Source of the DNA: Lepidurus packardi
Taxonomy: Eukaryota; Arthropoda; Branchiopoda; Notostraca; Triopsidae
Direction: 5' to 3'
Assembly: GCA_023053545.1 (NCBI GenBank)
Contig: JAKZAN010000189.1
Coordinates: 1 to 64,000, forward strand
DNA length: 64,000 bases
The notes under the pieces are model-generated. The model was not told where the DNA came from. It did not search any database and saw only the letters and a list, made by a program, of their open reading frames with translations. The number at the start of each line of letters is the position of its first letter. Positions within the stretch are counted from its first letter, which is position 1. Shown in pieces: positions 61,688 to 64,000 of this stretch. A program made the position numbers and the translations under genes.

Positions 61688-64000
61688 TCACCTCTTGGCC
61701 CTGATCTTGTGCTTTTTGCCCTCGATCTCCACAATCAGACTGAAAACCAACTCCAGAGGGCAGTCGATCGTGCAGTTAATCTCCACTCCCACCCAACAGT
61801 GTTTCTACAAATATAATAGGTGTTCATTAAAATCATGTTATTTACCTCCGCTTTCCAACTTAAGATATCCTTGTCTTCCTTAAACTTCACCAACAGAATG
61901 TTGCGATCGGCTCCATCCGTGTTTACTCGTTCCACACATAGTTCTGACTTCCAAAGCACCTACCTCACGATGTCGAATTCCGGGATGAATAGAGAAAGGC
62001 TGCGTGATCCGAACGATGTAATGAACCCTTTTGTCGTGATGGGGGTGTTTTTGTGGCTAATCATGAGACAGAAGAAGCTGTCGAGAAGTCTTTGTTTGAG
62101 TCTTTTGGTCATTTGCCTTCTCTTGTTCATCCATGCAATTTCTTGTTATAGTCTTTTCAAATGTTCCTCCTTCAGATCTTACTTCATCAGACACATTAGA
62201 AGTTGCTCATGCACCACACAATCGGCGAATCTTCTCATCGGAGAAGTAAAGTGAGTGTAAAACTACAGATTCAGAGCGAAATGAGACTTCTTTTAGAAAG
62301 GGTTGCCCGAACGATCATAGGCTGCCAGTTCCTGCACTCGCGAAGCTTTAAGAATGAGGAAATGGGCAACTTCTTGCTTGAGGTTAGGGTCGTCGAGAAT
62401 GGTCTTGAGCTGCAACTGGAGTTCCATCATGGTCTTGAAATCGAACTTGTACTTATAGTCTGCGAAGGCCTTGTTCAAGAATTTTTTGTTCTGTTAAGAA
62501 GGAGTAGGATGGTTAATGATGAGACTGTTGGGTCCGAATTCTTTGACTAGCTTGGTGGCGACTCTTTCATTGCCTAAGATCATATACTCTTCCACCATCT
62601 TATGCGCATCCTTCCTCTCTTTCTGTTTGAACTCAATAGGATAGTTCTCCTAGTTTAGATCGAATGTCGTCTCCTGATTATTGAAGACATCAACCACGCA
62701 TCTACGTGCTCTTCTCTTCTTTGCCAAGGTATTCATCAGAACAATCCTATCCGTAATAGCTTTGCTCTCTTCCTCAGTCAGTGCGAATTTTTATGGGAAA
62801 TCTTATCGCTTAGCTATTTTGCCTTCGATCACCTCCTGTGCGATCTAGTAGCTGAATTGGCATCGACTTTGTAGTATTGTCTTCTCGAATCTGTCAGAAA
62901 TCACTGTTCCCTACTCGTCAATGGTGACATAAACTGTAAAGGCTAGCCGGTCTACATTTGGTTTTAAAGTGCATACTTCAACCAAGGGCTGAGGCAGCAT
63001 ATGCAGCACTTTGTATGGCAAGTAAACTGAGGTACTTAGCTCGGCGATTCGATCCCGATCTAGGTACGGAAGATAAGTTGTAACATCAGCGATGTGAATG
63101 CCCACTTCGTACAGTCCGTCTCCAACTTTCTAGATTGACAGGGCATCGTCCAAATCGATAGATGTGGCGGGGTCTATCGTGAACACCAGCTTGTCGAAAC
63201 GTTTATGAATAGGTGTAGGCTTGATCTCAATTTTTTAACCATCGGCATGCTCGTAACCTACAAGTTCAAGTTACTCGAGGTATGCCTCTGATTCTCCCTC
63301 GGGTGTCTTGATTGTCTTTAAGACCTTGACAGCCTTTCCAATAGGATAGGTTTCAAAGCGGATCCACTTCTGGTAGCGTATCACGAAGTATCTAGTTCGA
63401 ATGAGCTTTATCATATCGTCTTCAAACTTTCTCCTATCAGCACCTTTGAGAGCACGATATGGCTCTTTGTCTTGAGGATGTAGTTTATCAAACTATTTCA
63501 TCAGGGGATCCTCAATCGAGAACAGATTGTCAAGCTCGAACTTAGGAAGTCGTGAGTTGATTGGATATGCATCGAAGAGATACTGACTATCTAGAACTTC
63601 GAGGAGTGTGGCATTCTTCTTGGGCTGCAGAGGATTCTTCCGTGAAGTCATAGTAATGGTGCAGACAATGGGTCTATTTTCGTAGGCATTAGTTTTGAGT
63701 TAGACGATGCGTGCTATGAAGGTATCAAGTTCCTTCTCCTTTTTGGACTCTTCGTCTTCTTCTTCGCTACTCGACTCTTCATCTGCTTTCTTCTCGTCTT
63801 CTGCGGCTTGAACATCAGCATCCTATTAGTCTTATTTGTCGCTGCCTATTTCATCATTTTTGGCAGACTCTCTAGTGTTTGGAGTTTTGGCATCTGAAGG
63901 TTAGGGTGTGCCTGGAATTTGGGTAGATACTTACTGCTACACCTTAGCCTTATTATCTTGTTGTGCCTATCCTGGTTAGGGATCATTGTTTTTTGTCTAC
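61688..64000 (-). CDS. DIS3L2/Rrp44-like RNB 3'-5' exoribonuclease, 5' end outside window
   Basis: The gene is truncated by the window end; at least 755 residues lie inside. An acidic N-terminal stretch (DEESSSEEEDEESKKEKEL) precedes cold-shock-like domains (YFVIRYQKWIRFETYPIGKA). The RNB core starts TIDPATSIDLDDALSI, with the metal-binding Asps, then GIHIADVTTYL, KPNVDRLAFTVYV, a helical insert and HFTSPMRRFADCVVHEQLL. The C-terminal S1-like domain (FITSFGSRSLSLFIPEFDIV) is split by a 41-base intron at 61805-61845 and ends KKHKIRAKR. The enzyme degrades RNA from the 3' end; DIS3L2 prefers uridylated RNA. Whether a PIN domain is present cannot be seen. Confidence 0.87.

Noticed and set aside
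61688..62064. A separate 111-residue Pcc1/LAGE3-like gene starting at an ATG at 62064
   Set aside because: The frame continues upstream without TGA into the RNB domain, and the segment is the S1-like C-terminus of the DIS3L2-like protein.
61976..62254. A plus-strand membrane protein
   Set aside because: It is the antisense shadow of the RNB exonuclease coding sequence.

Overview
This is the end of a ciliate macronuclear chromosome. The window opens with 214 bases of pure C4A2 telomere repeat and continues inward without a second telomere. Coding frames use TAA and TAG as glutamine and end only in TGA. Examples are the TAA giving Q in the kinase motif HRDIKPQNI at 2092-2094, and the TAA and TAG codons inside the CaMK-type kinase at 55875-56920. 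C4A2 telomeres with UAR=Gln fit oligohymenophorean-type ciliates, but the base composition looks far less AT-rich than Tetrahymena, so I do not name a genus.

The DNA is compact: about 38 protein genes, intergenic gaps often under 250 bases, and GT-AG introns of 19 to 225 bases, most between 30 and 50. Where I give a residue count, the exon model keeps frame from ATG to TGA and totals a multiple of three; the few models that do not close are flagged in their entries.

Layout. 0.8-10.4 kb, almost all minus strand: mitochondrial acyl carrier protein, Aurora-type kinase, AAGAB/p34-like adaptor chaperone, a plus-strand unknown, Spn1/IWS1 elongation factor, a pentameric ligand-gated channel-like protein, a small helical protein and a GTSF1-like double CHHC zinc-finger protein. 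10.9-19.5 kb: TMCO4/Mil1-type hydrolase, a CCCH zinc-finger plus DEDDy exonuclease fusion, an MYCBP homologue, RBBP4/MSI1 and two unknowns. 19.7-29.1 kb: a pseudokinase, a small unknown, the axonemal WD-repeat coiled-coil protein CFAP57 and two unknowns. 29.3-42.7 kb: a USP25/28-like deubiquitinase, a kinase-like fusion, a UBR-type N-recognin, two divergent coiled-coil genes (one SF-assemblin-like) and a membrane RING ligase. 42.7-44.2 kb: a gene-free block. 44.2-53.6 kb: an ornithine decarboxylase-like enzyme, a protein with three 20-residue repeats, several membrane proteins, a voltage-sensor/class III cyclase fusion and mitochondrial ribosomal protein bL33. 53.8-64 kb: a pseudokinase, a CaMK, an unknown, a Q-SNARE, a structured noncoding block, a SHAQKYF Myb protein and a DIS3L2-like RNB exonuclease that runs off the window.

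Themes are cilium and cytoskeleton (MYCBP, CFAP57, SF-assemblin-like), ubiquitin (USP, UBR, membrane RING), phosphorylation (five kinase-fold genes, at least two catalytically degenerate), and small-RNA/chromatin candidates (GTSF1-like, RBBP4, CCCH-DEDD exonuclease, DIS3L2-like). I saw no rRNA, convincing tRNA, transposon or CRISPR array. The most unusual items are the voltage-sensor cyclase that has lost a metal-binding Asp, the GTSF1-like gene, the CCCH-exonuclease fusion and the structured block at 59.7-60.4 kb that carries a telomere-template-like 9-mer.
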